A stretch of 64,000 nt of DNA from Planotetraspora sp. A-T 1434 (GTDB lineage Bacteria > Actinomycetota > Actinomycetes > Streptosporangiales > Streptosporangiaceae), in the NCBI RefSeq assembly GCF_025420585.1, contig NZ_JAOEGB010000001.1:558001-622000 (forward strand). The letters are read 5' to 3'. The notes beneath the pieces are model-generated. The model was not told the origin of the DNA and made no database searches. It was given only the letters and a program-made list of their open reading frames with translations. Shown here in pieces: positions 1 to 8,016 of the stretch (positions are counted from its first letter, which is position 1; every line of letters starts with the position of its first letter). A program made the translations under genes and the position numbers.

Positions 1-2
1 CC

Positions 3-1805
3 GCGCCCGCGAGCGAGCCCGCCGTCGTGGAGCCCGCCGCGGTGACCCGCGAGGAGCGCCCCGCGCTGGAGCGCGTGGACAGCGCCCCCGCCGGCGCCGC
101 CGTGATCACCGGCGCTCCGGCCGAGACGACGACCGGCATCTCCGGCGCCGCGTCCGCGGTGTCCGGCACGGTCGTGGCCGACCCGCAGGCCGACACCGCC
201 GCGGGCGAGGCCCGCGCCGACGGCCGCGGCGAGCGGACCGACCGCCGCGAGCGCCGCACCCGCGGTGGCGAGCGCGGCGAGCGCAGTGACCGTGGCGGCG
301 ACCGCGCCGAGCGTGGCGACCGCCGTGAGCGCTCCGGCGACCGCGACGGCCGCGCCGACCAGCGCGCCGCCGACGCCGGTGACGGCCAGACCCGTGGCCG
401 CGACCAGCAGAGCCGCGGTGACAACCGCGACAGCAGGAACGACAACCGTGGTGACGCCCGTGGCGACAACCGCGGTGACAACAGGGGTGACACCCGAGGC
501 GACAGAGGTGACGCCCGAGGCGACAGAGGTGACGCCCGAGGCGACAGAGGTGACGCCCGAGGCGACCAGCAGGGTGACGACGCCCGCGGCCGCCGTGGCC
601 GGTTCCGGGAGCGCAACCGCCGTGGCCGTGACCGCTTCGACGGCAACGAGCCCGTGATCAGCGAGGACGACGTCCTCATCCCGATCGCCGGCATCCTCGA
701 CATCCTGGACAACTACGCCTTCGTGCGCACGAGCGGCTACCTGCCCGGCGCCAACGACGTGTACGTCTCGCTCGCGCAGATCCGCCGCAACGGCCTCCGC
801 AAGGGCGACGTCATCACCGGCGCCGTCCGCCAGCCGCGCGACGGCGAGCGCCGCGAGAAGTTCAACGCGCTCGTCCGCCTCGACACGGTCAACGGCATGG
901 AGCCGGACCAGGCCCGCCAGCGGCCTGACTTCAACAAGCTGACGCCGCTCTACCCGCAGGAGCGCCTGCGCCTGGAGACCGAGCCCAACGTCCTGACCAC
1001 CCGGATCATGGACCTGGTCTCGCCGATCGGCAAGGGCCAGCGCGGCCTCATCGTCTCGCCGCCGAAGGCCGGTAAGACGATGGTGCTCCAGGCGATCGCG
1101 AACGCGATCACGCACAACAACCCGGAGTGCCACCTGATGGTCGTCCTGGTGGACGAGCGTCCGGAAGAGGTCACCGACATGCAGCGCTCGGTGAAGGGCG
1201 AGGTCATCCACTCGACCTTCGACCGTCCCGCCGAGGACCACACCACGGTCGCCGAGCTCGCGATCGAGCGCGCCAAGCGCCTCGTCGAGCTGGGTCACGA
1301 CGTGGTCGTCCTGCTGGACTCGATCACCCGTCTGGGCCGGGCGTACAACCTCGCCGCTCCCGCCAGTGGTCGCATCCTCTCCGGTGGTGTCGATTCCACG
1401 GCGCTCTACCCGCCGAAGCGCTTCTTCGGCGCCGCCCGCAACATCGAGAACGGCGGCTCGCTGACGATCCTCGCCACGGCGCTGGTCGAGACCGGCTCCA
1501 AGATGGACGAGGTCATCTTCGAGGAGTTCAAGGGCACCGGCAACATGGAGCTCAAGCTCAACCGGTCCCTGGCCGACAAGCGGATCTTCCCCGCGGTGGA
1601 CGTCGACGCGTCCAGCACCCGCAAGGAGGAGATCCTCATGGCCAAGGAGGAGCTTGCCATCGTCTGGAAGCTGCGCCGGGTGCTTCACGCCCTCGACATG
1701 CAGCAGGCGCTGGAGCTCCTTCTGGAGAAGATGAAGGAGACCAAGTCCAACGCCGAGTTCCTGCTCCAGGTGCAGAAGACGACGGTCAGCAACGACCGCG
1801 ACTAG
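3..1805 (+). CDS. rho: Transcription termination factor Rho, 5'-truncated by window edge
   Basis: This is the hexameric RNA-dependent ATPase that terminates transcription. The frame is open to the left edge, so the true start is probably outside and the GTG at 27 is likely internal. The first 200 visible residues are an Arg/Gly/Asp-rich low-complexity insert typical of actinobacterial Rho, with a 21-bp tandem repeat at 487-570. After it come the cold-shock-like RNA-binding domain (about bases 660-900) and the RecA-type ATPase with the P-loop SPPKAGKT (about 1057-1080) and a Walker B stretch ending [11 protein letters not shown] near 1300-1330. The C-terminal half is complete and ends at TAG. 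A strong hairpin follows. Identification is certain; only the N-terminus is unknown. Confidence 0.97.
   Translation, partial: APASEPAVVEPAAVTREERPALERVDSAPAGAAVITGAPAETTTGISGAASAVSGTVVADPQADTAAGEARADGRGERTDRRERRTRGGERGERSDRGGDRAERGDRRERSGDRDGRADQRAADAGDGQTRGRDQQSRGDNRDSRNDNRGDARGDNRGDNRGDTRGDRGDARGDRGDARGDRGDARGDQQGDDARGRRGRFRERNRRGRDRFDGNEPVISEDDVLIPIAGILDILDNYAFVRTSGYLPGANDVYVSLAQIRRNGLRKGDVITGAVRQPRDGERREKFNALVRLDTVNGMEPDQARQRPDFNKLTPLYPQERLRLETEPNVLTTRIMDLVSPIGKGQRGLIVSPPKAGKTMVLQAIANAITHNNPECHLMVVLVDERPEEVTDMQRSVKGEVIHSTFDRPAEDHTTVAELAIERAKRLVELGHDVVVLLDSITRLGRAYNLAAPASGRILSGGVDSTALYPPKRFFGAARNIENGGSLTILATALVETGSKMDEVIFEEFKGTGNMELKLNRSLADKRIFPAVDVDASSTRKEEILMAKEELAIVWKLRRVLHALDMQQALELLLEKMKETKSNAEFLLQVQKTTVSNDRD
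487..570 (+). repeat. 21-bp tandem repeat inside rho
   Basis: Four consecutive 21-bp units start at 487, 508, 529 and 550. They encode a seven-residue RGDARGD-type unit inside the Arg/Gly-rich insert of Rho. The last three units are nearly identical at DNA level, which points to recent slippage expansion. Confidence 0.85.
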
Positions 1806-1818
1806 TTCTCCGCGTTAC

Positions 1819-1852
1819 CGACGCCCCGGGTGGCCCGCCACCCGGGGCGTCG
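1819..1852 (+). terminator. Hairpin terminator after rho
   Basis: A perfect 15-bp GC-rich stem (1819-1833 with 1838-1852) closes on the 4-base loop CCCG, 14 bases after the rho stop codon. It has no strong T-tract, as is common in actinobacteria. Confidence 0.8.
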
Positions 1853-1877
1853 TCGTGCTCGCGGCCTGATCGTCGCG

Positions 1878-1925
1878 GATCGTGGAAGAAAATCGGGGCC
1901 CTCACCCCGAAAATCTTCCGCGATC
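1878..1925. repeat. 48-bp imperfect palindrome, upstream copy
   Basis: Arms 1878-1898 and 1905-1925 pair imperfectly around a 6-base loop. Read on the minus strand, it aligns without gaps to the 48-bp palindrome at 2926-2973, with 36 of 48 positions identical, including identical 8-bp ends (GATCGCGG and CCACGATC). The copy lies 24 bp before the start of the DUF559-like gene. Confidence 0.8.
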
Positions 1926-1949
1926 ACGAAGGGACGCCATACTGCCACG

Positions 1950-2927
1950 GTGAACCCTCGTCCCGAGCCTCCTGAGCTGCCTCACTTTGAGCTCCTGCTG
2001 GAGTCACAGGCGGGTGTCCTTTCGCGGCCACAGGCGCACCGCAGCGGCATCACCGACGCCGCGATCACCGCACGCCTCGAAGCGCGGCGCTGGCAGCGCG
2101 TACATCCTGGCGTGTATGCGAGCTTCACCGGATCGCTCCCAAGAGAGGCCCGTCTGTGGGCTGCGATCCTTTACGCGGGGAAGGGGGCGGCGCTGAGCCA
2201 CGAGACGGCGGCGGAGGTCCATGGCTTCGCGGACCGGCCTTCTGGCCGCATCAACCTCACGATCCCCTCGACGCGCAAGGTCGAGCAGCCGCCGGGGCTG
2301 AGGATTCGTCGGGCTAATCGCTTCCAGGCGGGGGCCGCGTATGGTGGACTACCGCGCCTCACGACCGTCGAACAGACGATCGCGGACCTCTCGCGGGACT
2401 GCTGCGCGACACTCGATGACGCCTACGGCTGGATCACGAGAGCATGCGCTCGCGGGAAGACGACGCCGCAGGCCGTCACCGCCTTCCTGGGGCGGCAGAG
2501 CAGAGTGCGCTGGCGGGAGGACCTGCTTGTGGGCCTCGGGCACGTCGCGGAGGGCGCTCACTCTCCACTGGAGATCAGATTCGTGCGGGACGTCGAACGC
2601 CGCCACGGGCTTCCCGCCGGCCGTCGCCAGCGTGCCGTACGGCAAGGGCGTCAAGACGTCTTCTACGAGGAGTTCGGGTTGACGATAGAGCTCGACGGCC
2701 GGGCATACCATGCGGAATGGTCGGACGACATCGGCAGGGACAACGCTTCCATCAGCCGGGGGGAGGCGACGATGCGGTATGGGTGGACCGCTGTCCGGAA
2801 CCGGCCGTGCCGCGTAGCCGCCGAGATCGCCGATGCCCTGCTCTGTCGCGGCTGGGACGGCCTTGCCCTCGAAGCCTGTGCCGTCGGATGCCCCATCGGC
2901 CGTTTTGACCGCCTGAGCCGGCGATGA
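1950..2927 (+). CDS. AbiEi-like winged-helix plus DUF559 (Vsr-like) nuclease-fold protein
   Basis: This 325-residue protein has an N-terminal AbiEi-antitoxin-like helix-turn-helix region (about residues 12-110: LSRPQAHRSGIT, RLEARRWQRVHPGVY, ALSHETAAEVHG). The C-terminus resembles DUF559, a Vsr-type PD-(D/E)XK fold, with EEFGLTIELDGRAYH as the core acidic strand. The GTG at 1950 is chosen because family similarity begins there; longer upstream starts would run through the rho terminator hairpin. Such proteins are widespread in actinobacteria and usually stand alone without an AbiEii toxin, as here. Two related 48-bp palindromes bracket the gene, and the downstream one overlaps its stop codon. 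Cellular role is unknown; nuclease activity is inferred from the fold only. Confidence 0.75.
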   Translation: MNPRPEPPELPHFELLLESQAGVLSRPQAHRSGITDAAITARLEARRWQRVHPGVYASFTGSLPREARLWAAILYAGKGAALSHETAAEVHGFADRPSGRINLTIPSTRKVEQPPGLRIRRANRFQAGAAYGGLPRLTTVEQTIADLSRDCCATLDDAYGWITRACARGKTTPQAVTAFLGRQSRVRWREDLLVGLGHVAEGAHSPLEIRFVRDVERRHGLPAGRRQRAVRQGRQDVFYEEFGLTIELDGRAYHAEWSDDIGRDNASISRGEATMRYGWTAVRNRPCRVAAEIADALLCRGWDGLALEACAVGCPIGRFDRLSRR

Positions 2928-2973
2928 TCGCGGTAGAAACTCCAGGCGCTGACCTCGATTTTCTACCACGATC
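2926..2973. repeat. 48-bp imperfect palindrome, downstream copy
   Basis: The left arm GATCGCGGTAGAAA (2926-2939) pairs with a right arm ending in TTCTACCACGATC at 2973. The element begins inside the TGA stop codon (2925-2927) of the DUF559-like gene. It is the inverted partner of the copy at 1878-1925, with the same length and 75 percent identity. Confidence 0.8.
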
Positions 2974-3004
2974 ATGTCGATGACCACGGGCCTTCGGCCA
3001 ATAT

Positions 3005-3042
3005 CGAAGGGCCCGAGTGGATTGCCCCACTCGGGCCCTTCG
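3005..3042. terminator. Bidirectional hairpin terminator
   Basis: A perfect 16-bp stem (3005-3020 with 3027-3042) closes on a 6-base loop between two convergent genes. It can serve both the DUF559-like gene and the secreted-protein gene on the minus strand. Confidence 0.8.
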
Positions 3043-3053
3043 TATTCGTGGTC

Positions 3054-3095
3054 CTGTACGGCTTGCGCCAGGGGTTGGTGACGCGAGCCGTACAG
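3054..3095. terminator. Second stem-loop, CTGTACGGCT arms
   Basis: CTGTACGGCT (3054-3063) pairs with AGCCGTACAG (3086-3095) just downstream of the secreted-protein stop codon. The left arm and following bases (CTGTACGGCTTGC) recur exactly in the atpD-atpC hairpin at 21323-21335. It may be a terminator or an mRNA 3'-end stabiliser. Confidence 0.5.
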
Positions 3096-3102
3096 TGGCT
3101 GC

Positions 3103-4218
3103 TTACTTCACGTCGACGAACTTGATGTTCGACAGCGAGCCGTACGTGCCGCTGGTGCCGGTCGCCTGGGTGCGCCAGTAACCGTCGTACTTCGGCTTGA
3201 CGACCTTCGTGTACTTACCGGTGGACGACGCGCCGATGTAGCCGACGAACTTCCACTTCGTGGTGCCCTTCTTCTTGAAGTAGAGCTTCACGATCTTCTT
3301 GCTCCACGCCTTGGAGCCGCGGTAGACCTTGCCCGAGAGCTTGGTGGTCTTGCCCTTCTTCACCTTGGTCGGCGAAGCCAGCAGCGTGATCTTCGACTTG
3401 GCCTTCGTCGAGCCGGACTTCTTGACCTCGAAGCCCTTGACGAAGCTGTACTTCTTGCTGCCGCGCTCAACCGTGACCTTCAGCTGCCAGTCGCCCGCAG
3501 ACGTGCTGTAGTCGAAGGAGGTGGAGTCGTGGTAGGAGTCGTCCGACTCCAGCCCGGCGAGGGTGAGCGGGTAGTAGTCGTCCGTGTCCTCGGACTCCAG
3601 GCGAACGTCGGTGATCTTCTCCTCGTTCGCGGCGCCGCCCCGCTCAAGCTTGAACGACACGTAGACGTCGGTGTCCTTGCCGGACTTGACGTAAACCGGG
3701 TCCGGGTCGACGTTCGCGCCGGTGATCCGAGTAGCCTTCGCGACGGCCAGCGGCGTCCACGAGCCGTAGGTCGGATCGCCGGTAGCGCCACCCTGGGTGA
3801 TGCCGACCTGGTACTTCCAGTCGCCGGGCTTGTCGCTGGACGAGACGGGGATGGAGCCCGCCACGTCGGCCTTGTTGTCCGTCGGGACAGAGGCGACCGT
3901 CCCGAGCTGCGTGACATCGGCCGTGTGGGCGGCCGACTCGGCCTCGTCCACCTTCAGGTACCGGACGGTCACCTTGGCAGGCTTGTCAGCGGCCGCGTAG
4001 GCGTTGGTCAGGTGAACCTTGAACGTGATCTTGTCGCTGCCCGATGGCGGGATGAACTTGTTGCTGTCGAAATCGATACCGGCGACGGCTGCGGCATCGA
4101 GGGCGCGAACGGTCGAGACACCTGCGTTAGCGGGGGAAGCTACGGTGATGGCCGCACCGGTAGCGAAGACTGCTGCCCCCGTTGCGGCGGTGATTACCAG
4201 CCGCAGGCTCTTCCTCAT
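3103..4218 (-). CDS. Secreted protein with C-terminal Ig-like domain
   Basis: This 371-residue exported protein has a clear Sec signal peptide: MRKSLR, a hydrophobic stretch, then cleavage near ASPANA-GV (about residue 33). The mature part is rich in Asp, Ser, Thr and Lys. The last 90 residues (from about 280, SPTKVKKGKTTKLSGKVYRG) form the beta-sandwich-like repeat common at the ends of actinobacterial exported proteins, with many Lys, Tyr and Trp. A ribosome site AAGGGG precedes the ATG. I see no catalytic motif. It stands alone between convergent and divergent neighbours and is followed by two stem-loops. Function unknown; a wall-associated or extracellular binding role is an inference. 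Confidence 0.8.
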   Translation of the reverse strand: MRKSLRLVITAATGAAVFATGAAITVASPANAGVSTVRALDAAAVAGIDFDSNKFIPPSGSDKITFKVHLTNAYAAADKPAKVTVRYLKVDEAESAAHTADVTQLGTVASVPTDNKADVAGSIPVSSSDKPGDWKYQVGITQGGATGDPTYGSWTPLAVAKATRITGANVDPDPVYVKSGKDTDVYVSFKLERGGAANEEKITDVRLESEDTDDYYPLTLAGLESDDSYHDSTSFDYSTSAGDWQLKVTVERGSKKYSFVKGFEVKKSGSTKAKSKITLLASPTKVKKGKTTKLSGKVYRGSKAWSKKIVKLYFKKKGTTKWKFVGYIGASSTGKYTKVVKPKYDGYWRTQATGTSGTYGSLSNIKFVDVK

Positions 4219-4539
4219 GGATACCCCTTACATTGGTAAAATTGAGGGAAAAGTCGGGTTTGAACATCGGAGCCTAGTGGGGCTGATGTGACTCGTCCAC
4301 CTGAACGGTGAGGTTCCTCCCGGTTCGCGCGGAGTTCCGCTGCAGTTCAGCGCTGGTGCGCGGCCTTGACAAGAGACGGGGAATAGCCGACGGCCTGGGA
4401 AGGTTGAGGGATCTGGCACACTGGAACCCGAACCGCAGCGGTACCGGTTCCCGCCCGCGCATCACGAGTGTGCCGATGCGCGAAAGCCGTACGAGGCGCA
4501 AGCGACCCGGCGACCGCACCAGAGCGTTAGGACTGAGAC
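4219..4539. other. Intergenic region between divergent genes
   Basis: These 321 bp separate the secreted-protein gene (minus) from rpmE (plus) and must carry both promoters. A TTGACA hexamer lies at 4366-4371 on the plus strand, but no matching -10 box stands at 16-18 bp. The half near 4219-4265 is unusually AT-rich for this genome and probably holds the minus-strand promoter. No gene or repeat is visible. Confidence 0.4.
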
Positions 4540-4758
4540 ATGAAGCCCGACATCCACCCGGAGTACGTGGTCACCGAAGTGACCTGCACCTGCGGGAACT
4601 CCTTCACGACGCGTAGCACCGCGAAGAGTGGGACCATCCACGCCGACGTCTGCTCGGCCTGCCACCCGTTCTACACGGGCAAGCAGAAGATCCTCGACAC
4701 CGGTGGCCGGGTGGCGCGCTTCGAGGCGCGCTTCGGGAAGAAGGCCCAGAGCAAGTAG
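4540..4758 (+). CDS. rpmE: 50S ribosomal protein L31, zinc-binding type
   Basis: This 72-residue protein is full length for bacterial L31. It retains the metal ligands Cys16, Cys18, Cys38 and Cys41 (VTCTCGN and CSACHPF), so it is the C+ zinc form rather than the zinc-independent paralogue. L31 sits at the central protuberance and bridges the two subunits. Its place between rho and prfA is the standard actinobacterial order. Confidence 0.97.
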   Translation: MKPDIHPEYVVTEVTCTCGNSFTTRSTAKSGTIHADVCSACHPFYTGKQKILDTGGRVARFEARFGKKAQSK

Positions 4759-4860
4759 CTCGCTCAGGACGCCGGCTCGGATGCGGCCCTCGACAAGGGG
4801 GCCCATCTGGGTCGGCGTTCTTGGTGATTACGGCCGAAATCCCGATGAAAGGAGCGTGCG

Positions 4861-5907
4861 GTGAACCTCGACGAGATCATCAGCGAGTACGAGGACCTGG
4901 AGAAGCGGCTCGCCGATCCCGCCGTGCACGCCGACCAGGCGAAGGCCAGGACGTACGGCAAGCGCTACGCGGCGCTCACGCCCATCGTGGCGACCTATCG
5001 GGAGCTGGAGGGGGTCCGGCAGGACCTCGCGGCGGCCCAGGAGCTGGCGGCTGAGGACGCGTCGTTCGCGGAGGAGGCGGCCGACCTCGAAAGCCGCATC
5101 CCGACGCTGGAGGAGAAACTGACGCATCTCCTCGTCCCGCGCGACCCGAACGACGACAAAGACATCATCATGGAGATCAAGGCGGGCGAGGGCGGCCAGG
5201 AGTCGGCCCTGTTCGCGGGCGACCTCCTTCGGATGTATCTCCGCTACGCCGAGCGGATCGGCTACAAGACCGAGATCATCGACGCCCAGCACTCGGACCT
5301 CGGCGGCTACAAGGACGTCACGGTCGCGATCAAGGGCAAGGAGGGCGTCTGGGCCCGGCTCAAGTTTGAGGGCGGCGTCCATCGCGTCCAGCGGGTGCCG
5401 GTGACGGAGTCCCAGGGCCGCATCCACACCTCCGCCGCCGGAGTGCTCGTCTACCCCGAGGCTGAGGACGTCGACATCCAGATCGACCCCAACGACCTGC
5501 GGATCGACGTGTTCCGGTCAGGCGGTCCCGGTGGACAGAGCGTCAACACGACCGACTCGGCCGTCCGGATCACCCATATCCCGACCGGTGTGGTGGTCTC
5601 CTGCCAGAACGAGAAGAGCCAGCTCCAGAACAAGGAGTCGGCGATGCGCGTCCTGCGTGCCCGGCTGCTCGCGATCGCCCAGGAGGAGGCCGAGGCCGCC
5701 GCCATGGCGGAGCGCAAGTCCCAGGTGCGTACGGTCGACCGTTCCGAGCGGGTCAGGACCTACAACTACCCGGAGAACCGAATTTCCGACCACCGTGTCG
5801 GCTACAAGGCCTACAACCTCGACCAAGTCCTGGACGGCGATCTCGACTCGGTGATACAGGCATTGCTGGACGCCGAACTGTCGGAGAAACTCGCCGCCCA
5901 CTCATGA
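4861..5907 (+). CDS. prfA: Peptide chain release factor 1
   Basis: RF1 recognises UAA and UAG and triggers peptide release. The 348-residue protein has the PCRF N-terminal domain and the catalytic GGQ at residues 224-226 in [10 protein letters not shown]. The conserved stretch [19 protein letters not shown] and the C-terminal [23 protein letters not shown] are intact. A GTG start follows AAAGGAGCG by a short spacer. It is followed by prmC, whose product methylates the Gln of GGQ. Confidence 0.97.
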   Translation: MNLDEIISEYEDLEKRLADPAVHADQAKARTYGKRYAALTPIVATYRELEGVRQDLAAAQELAAEDASFAEEAADLESRIPTLEEKLTHLLVPRDPNDDKDIIMEIKAGEGGQESALFAGDLLRMYLRYAERIGYKTEIIDAQHSDLGGYKDVTVAIKGKEGVWARLKFEGGVHRVQRVPVTESQGRIHTSAAGVLVYPEAEDVDIQIDPNDLRIDVFRSGGPGGQSVNTTDSAVRITHIPTGVVVSCQNEKSQLQNKESAMRVLRARLLAIAQEEAEAAAMAERKSQVRTVDRSERVRTYNYPENRISDHRVGYKAYNLDQVLDGDLDSVIQALLDAELSEKLAAHS

Positions 5908-6040
5908 GACAGACACATGCCCTCACACGCATACCTTGAGACAGACGCAGTGACACGCCCGTCGTGACACGCGTCGTCCACGCGGATGCTGTAAGACGCA
6001 TGACATAGCCCGTGCCGTACGCCCATGCCGTAAGAGACCG

Positions 6041-6895
6041 ATGACCTTCCTGCTCGACGAGATCGCCCTCGCCACCGCCCGGCTTGCCGAGGCGGGCGTG
6101 CCGTCACCGCGCACGGACGCCGAAGAGATCGCGGCTTTCGTCCATGGTGTGACGCGCGGCAAGCTGCACATGGTCAAGGACGCCGACTTCGACGCGCTCT
6201 TCTGGGAGGGCATCGCCCGCCGGGAGGCCCGTGAGCCGCTCCAGCACATCACGGGCCGCGCGTACTTCCGCTACCTGTCACTGGAGGTCGGCCCCGGCGT
6301 CTTCGTGCCGAGGCCGGAGACGGAGGTCGTGGCGGGCTGGGCGATCGACCGGCTGCGCGAGATGGACGTCGCCTCGCCGGTCGTAGTCGACCTCGGCACG
6401 GGGTCGGGGGCCATCGCGCTCTCGATCGCCCAGGAGGTCGCGCTGGCTCAGGTCCACGCCGTCGAGATCGACCCCGTGGCGTACGGGTGGGCCAAGCGGA
6501 ACATTCTCGAACACGGTCAGGGCCGGACGTCGCTCCACCCCGAGGACCTCGCCGACTGCCTGCCCGAGCTCAACGGCCAGGTGGATTTCGTGATCTCCAA
6601 CCCGCCGTACATCCCGCCCGGGGCCATCCCGCGTGATCCCGAGGTGCGCGACTACGACCCGTCCCGCGCGCTCTACGGGTCGGGCAAGGACGGCCTGGAC
6701 GAGGTCAGGGCCGTGGAGCGGACGGCCCGGCGGCTGCTCAGGCCGGGAGGGTTCGTGGCCGTCGAGCACGCCGACGAGCAGGGAAACTCGGTGTACTGGT
6801 TGTTCCCGGAGGAGAACGGCTGGTGCGATGTCCGGCTCCGCCAGGATCTGACCGGCCGGGACCGCTTCGTCACCGCCCGCCTCACCCACGACTGA
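6041..6895 (+). CDS. prmC: Release factor N5-glutamine methyltransferase
   Basis: PrmC transfers a methyl group from S-adenosylmethionine to the Gln of the GGQ motif in RF1 and RF2. The 284-residue protein has the N-terminal helical substrate domain, the SAM-binding motif VVDLGTGSGAIAL (about residues 115-128) and the catalytic NPPY (residues 187-190). It follows prfA after 133 bp that show no gene or clear signal. The first element of a GTGATCATGCAC array begins eight bases after its stop codon. Confidence 0.96.
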   Translation: MTFLLDEIALATARLAEAGVPSPRTDAEEIAAFVHGVTRGKLHMVKDADFDALFWEGIARREAREPLQHITGRAYFRYLSLEVGPGVFVPRPETEVVAGWAIDRLREMDVASPVVVDLGTGSGAIALSIAQEVALAQVHAVEIDPVAYGWAKRNILEHGQGRTSLHPEDLADCLPELNGQVDFVISNPPYIPPGAIPRDPEVRDYDPSRALYGSGKDGLDEVRAVERTARRLLRPGGFVAVEHADEQGNSVYWLFPEENGWCDVRLRQDLTGRDRFVTARLTHD

Positions 6896-6901
6896 ACCGG
6901 C

Positions 6902-7182
6902 GTGATCATGCACAGGTCCTTCGCGGCTATCCCCAGACTGGGGTGATCATGCACACGTTCCTAGAAATGCGCGCGACCAGCGACGACCCTTGGCGTGATC
7001 ATGCACACTTTCCTTGGAACGGTGCTTGACCTCCGTCATCGGCCAACGTGATCAAGTAGCTGCGGCTGCATGATCGCGATAGGCGTTTCCCTATGTGGAG
7101 GCCGGTCGACGGGAAGGTGTGCATGATCACGCGCAGTGTTGGGGCAGGCGGAGACGCCGATGAGGAGCCTGTGCATGATCAC
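6902..7182. repeat. 53-bp repeat cluster A (GTGATCATGCAC family), 7 elements
   Basis: This cluster fills the 325-bp gap between prmC and the tsaC-like gene. TGATCA cores start at 6903, 6944, 6996 and 7049 in forward orientation (GTGATCATGCAC), then at 7071 (TGATCG variant), 7124 and 7176 in reverse orientation (TGCATGATCAC). Spacings are 41, 52, 53, 22, 53 and 52 bp. The forward block and reverse block face each other. Confidence 0.85.
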
Positions 7183-7220
7183 GGCGAAGGGTGGGGTGGG
7201 CTCGTGGGAGGATGGGGATT

Positions 7221-7868
7221 GTGAGTCGACGGTACAACTGTGCTAACCAGGGTGAGCGGACCTCTGGACTGATCGACGCCGCCTCGGTGGTGCGGCGGGG
7301 CGAGCTCGTCGTCCTCCCCACCGACACGGTCTACGGCATCGGCGCTGACGCTTTCACCCCGTCCGCGGTCACTGCCCTGCTGGAGGCCAAGGGCCGCGGC
7401 AGGGACATGCCGGTCCCCGTGCTCGTCGGGACCGTCCGGGCTGCCAACGCGCTCGTCGAGAACCTCGGCACGTACGGCCAGGACCTCGTCGACGCCTTCT
7501 GGCCCGGCCCGCTGACCCTCATCCTCCGGGCCAACCGGTCGCTGTCGTGGGATCTCGGCGACACCAAGGGAACGGTCGCTGTCCGGATGCCGCTGCATCC
7601 GGTTGCCCTGGACCTCCTGAAGGAGACCGGGCCGATGGCCGTCTCCAGCGCCAACCGGTCGGGGGCCGCGCCGGCGACCACCGCGGCCGAGGCGGAGGAG
7701 CAGTTGGGCGAGTCGGTCTCCGTCTACCTCGACGCGGGCCCGTGCACGGACAACGTTCCGTCCACGATCCTCGATCTCACCACGGCCGTGCCTCGGGTCC
7801 TGCGCAAAGGCGCGATTCCCGTCGACAAGCTCCGCGGCGTCGTCGGCTACCTCGCCACGGAGGACTGA
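7221..7868 (+). CDS. tsaC: Threonylcarbamoyl-AMP synthase (Sua5/YrdC family)
   Basis: This enzyme makes threonylcarbamoyl-AMP from Thr, bicarbonate and ATP, the first step of t6A37 modification of ANN-decoding tRNAs. The 215-residue protein is a single YrdC domain with GELVVLPTDTVYGIGADAF near residue 25, the KGR nucleotide loop (LLEAKGRGRDMP) and SSANRSG near residue 145. The GTG at 7221 is chosen because GGGAGGA stands 8 bp upstream and family similarity starts with SRRY; longer starts run into the repeat array. The rho-prfA-prmC-tsaC order is conserved in actinobacteria. Confidence 0.93.
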   Translation: MSRRYNCANQGERTSGLIDAASVVRRGELVVLPTDTVYGIGADAFTPSAVTALLEAKGRGRDMPVPVLVGTVRAANALVENLGTYGQDLVDAFWPGPLTLILRANRSLSWDLGDTKGTVAVRMPLHPVALDLLKETGPMAVSSANRSGAAPATTAAEAEEQLGESVSVYLDAGPCTDNVPSTILDLTTAVPRVLRKGAIPVDKLRGVVGYLATED

Positions 7869-8016
7869 GGCCCCAGCCTCGGCATCGGTTCCGTACGGCG
7901 GTGCGGGCCCTGAGCGTTTGAATCAGGGCGATTCATGCCATCTGGCTATCGGGGTTTTGTAGAGCTGCCTCCCCGGCTACCGTGAAGTGCGCCGATATCT
8001 CTGTGGAGGCGTGCCC

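Noticed and set aside
1870-2980. Insertion sequence around the DUF559-like gene
   Set aside because: No transposase motif and no target-site duplication were seen; kept as a palindrome-bracketed gene rather than a proven mobile element.
3529-4239. Plus-strand 236-residue frame opposite the secreted protein
   Set aside because: The minus-strand frame has a signal peptide, ribosome site and terminators; the plus frame has none.
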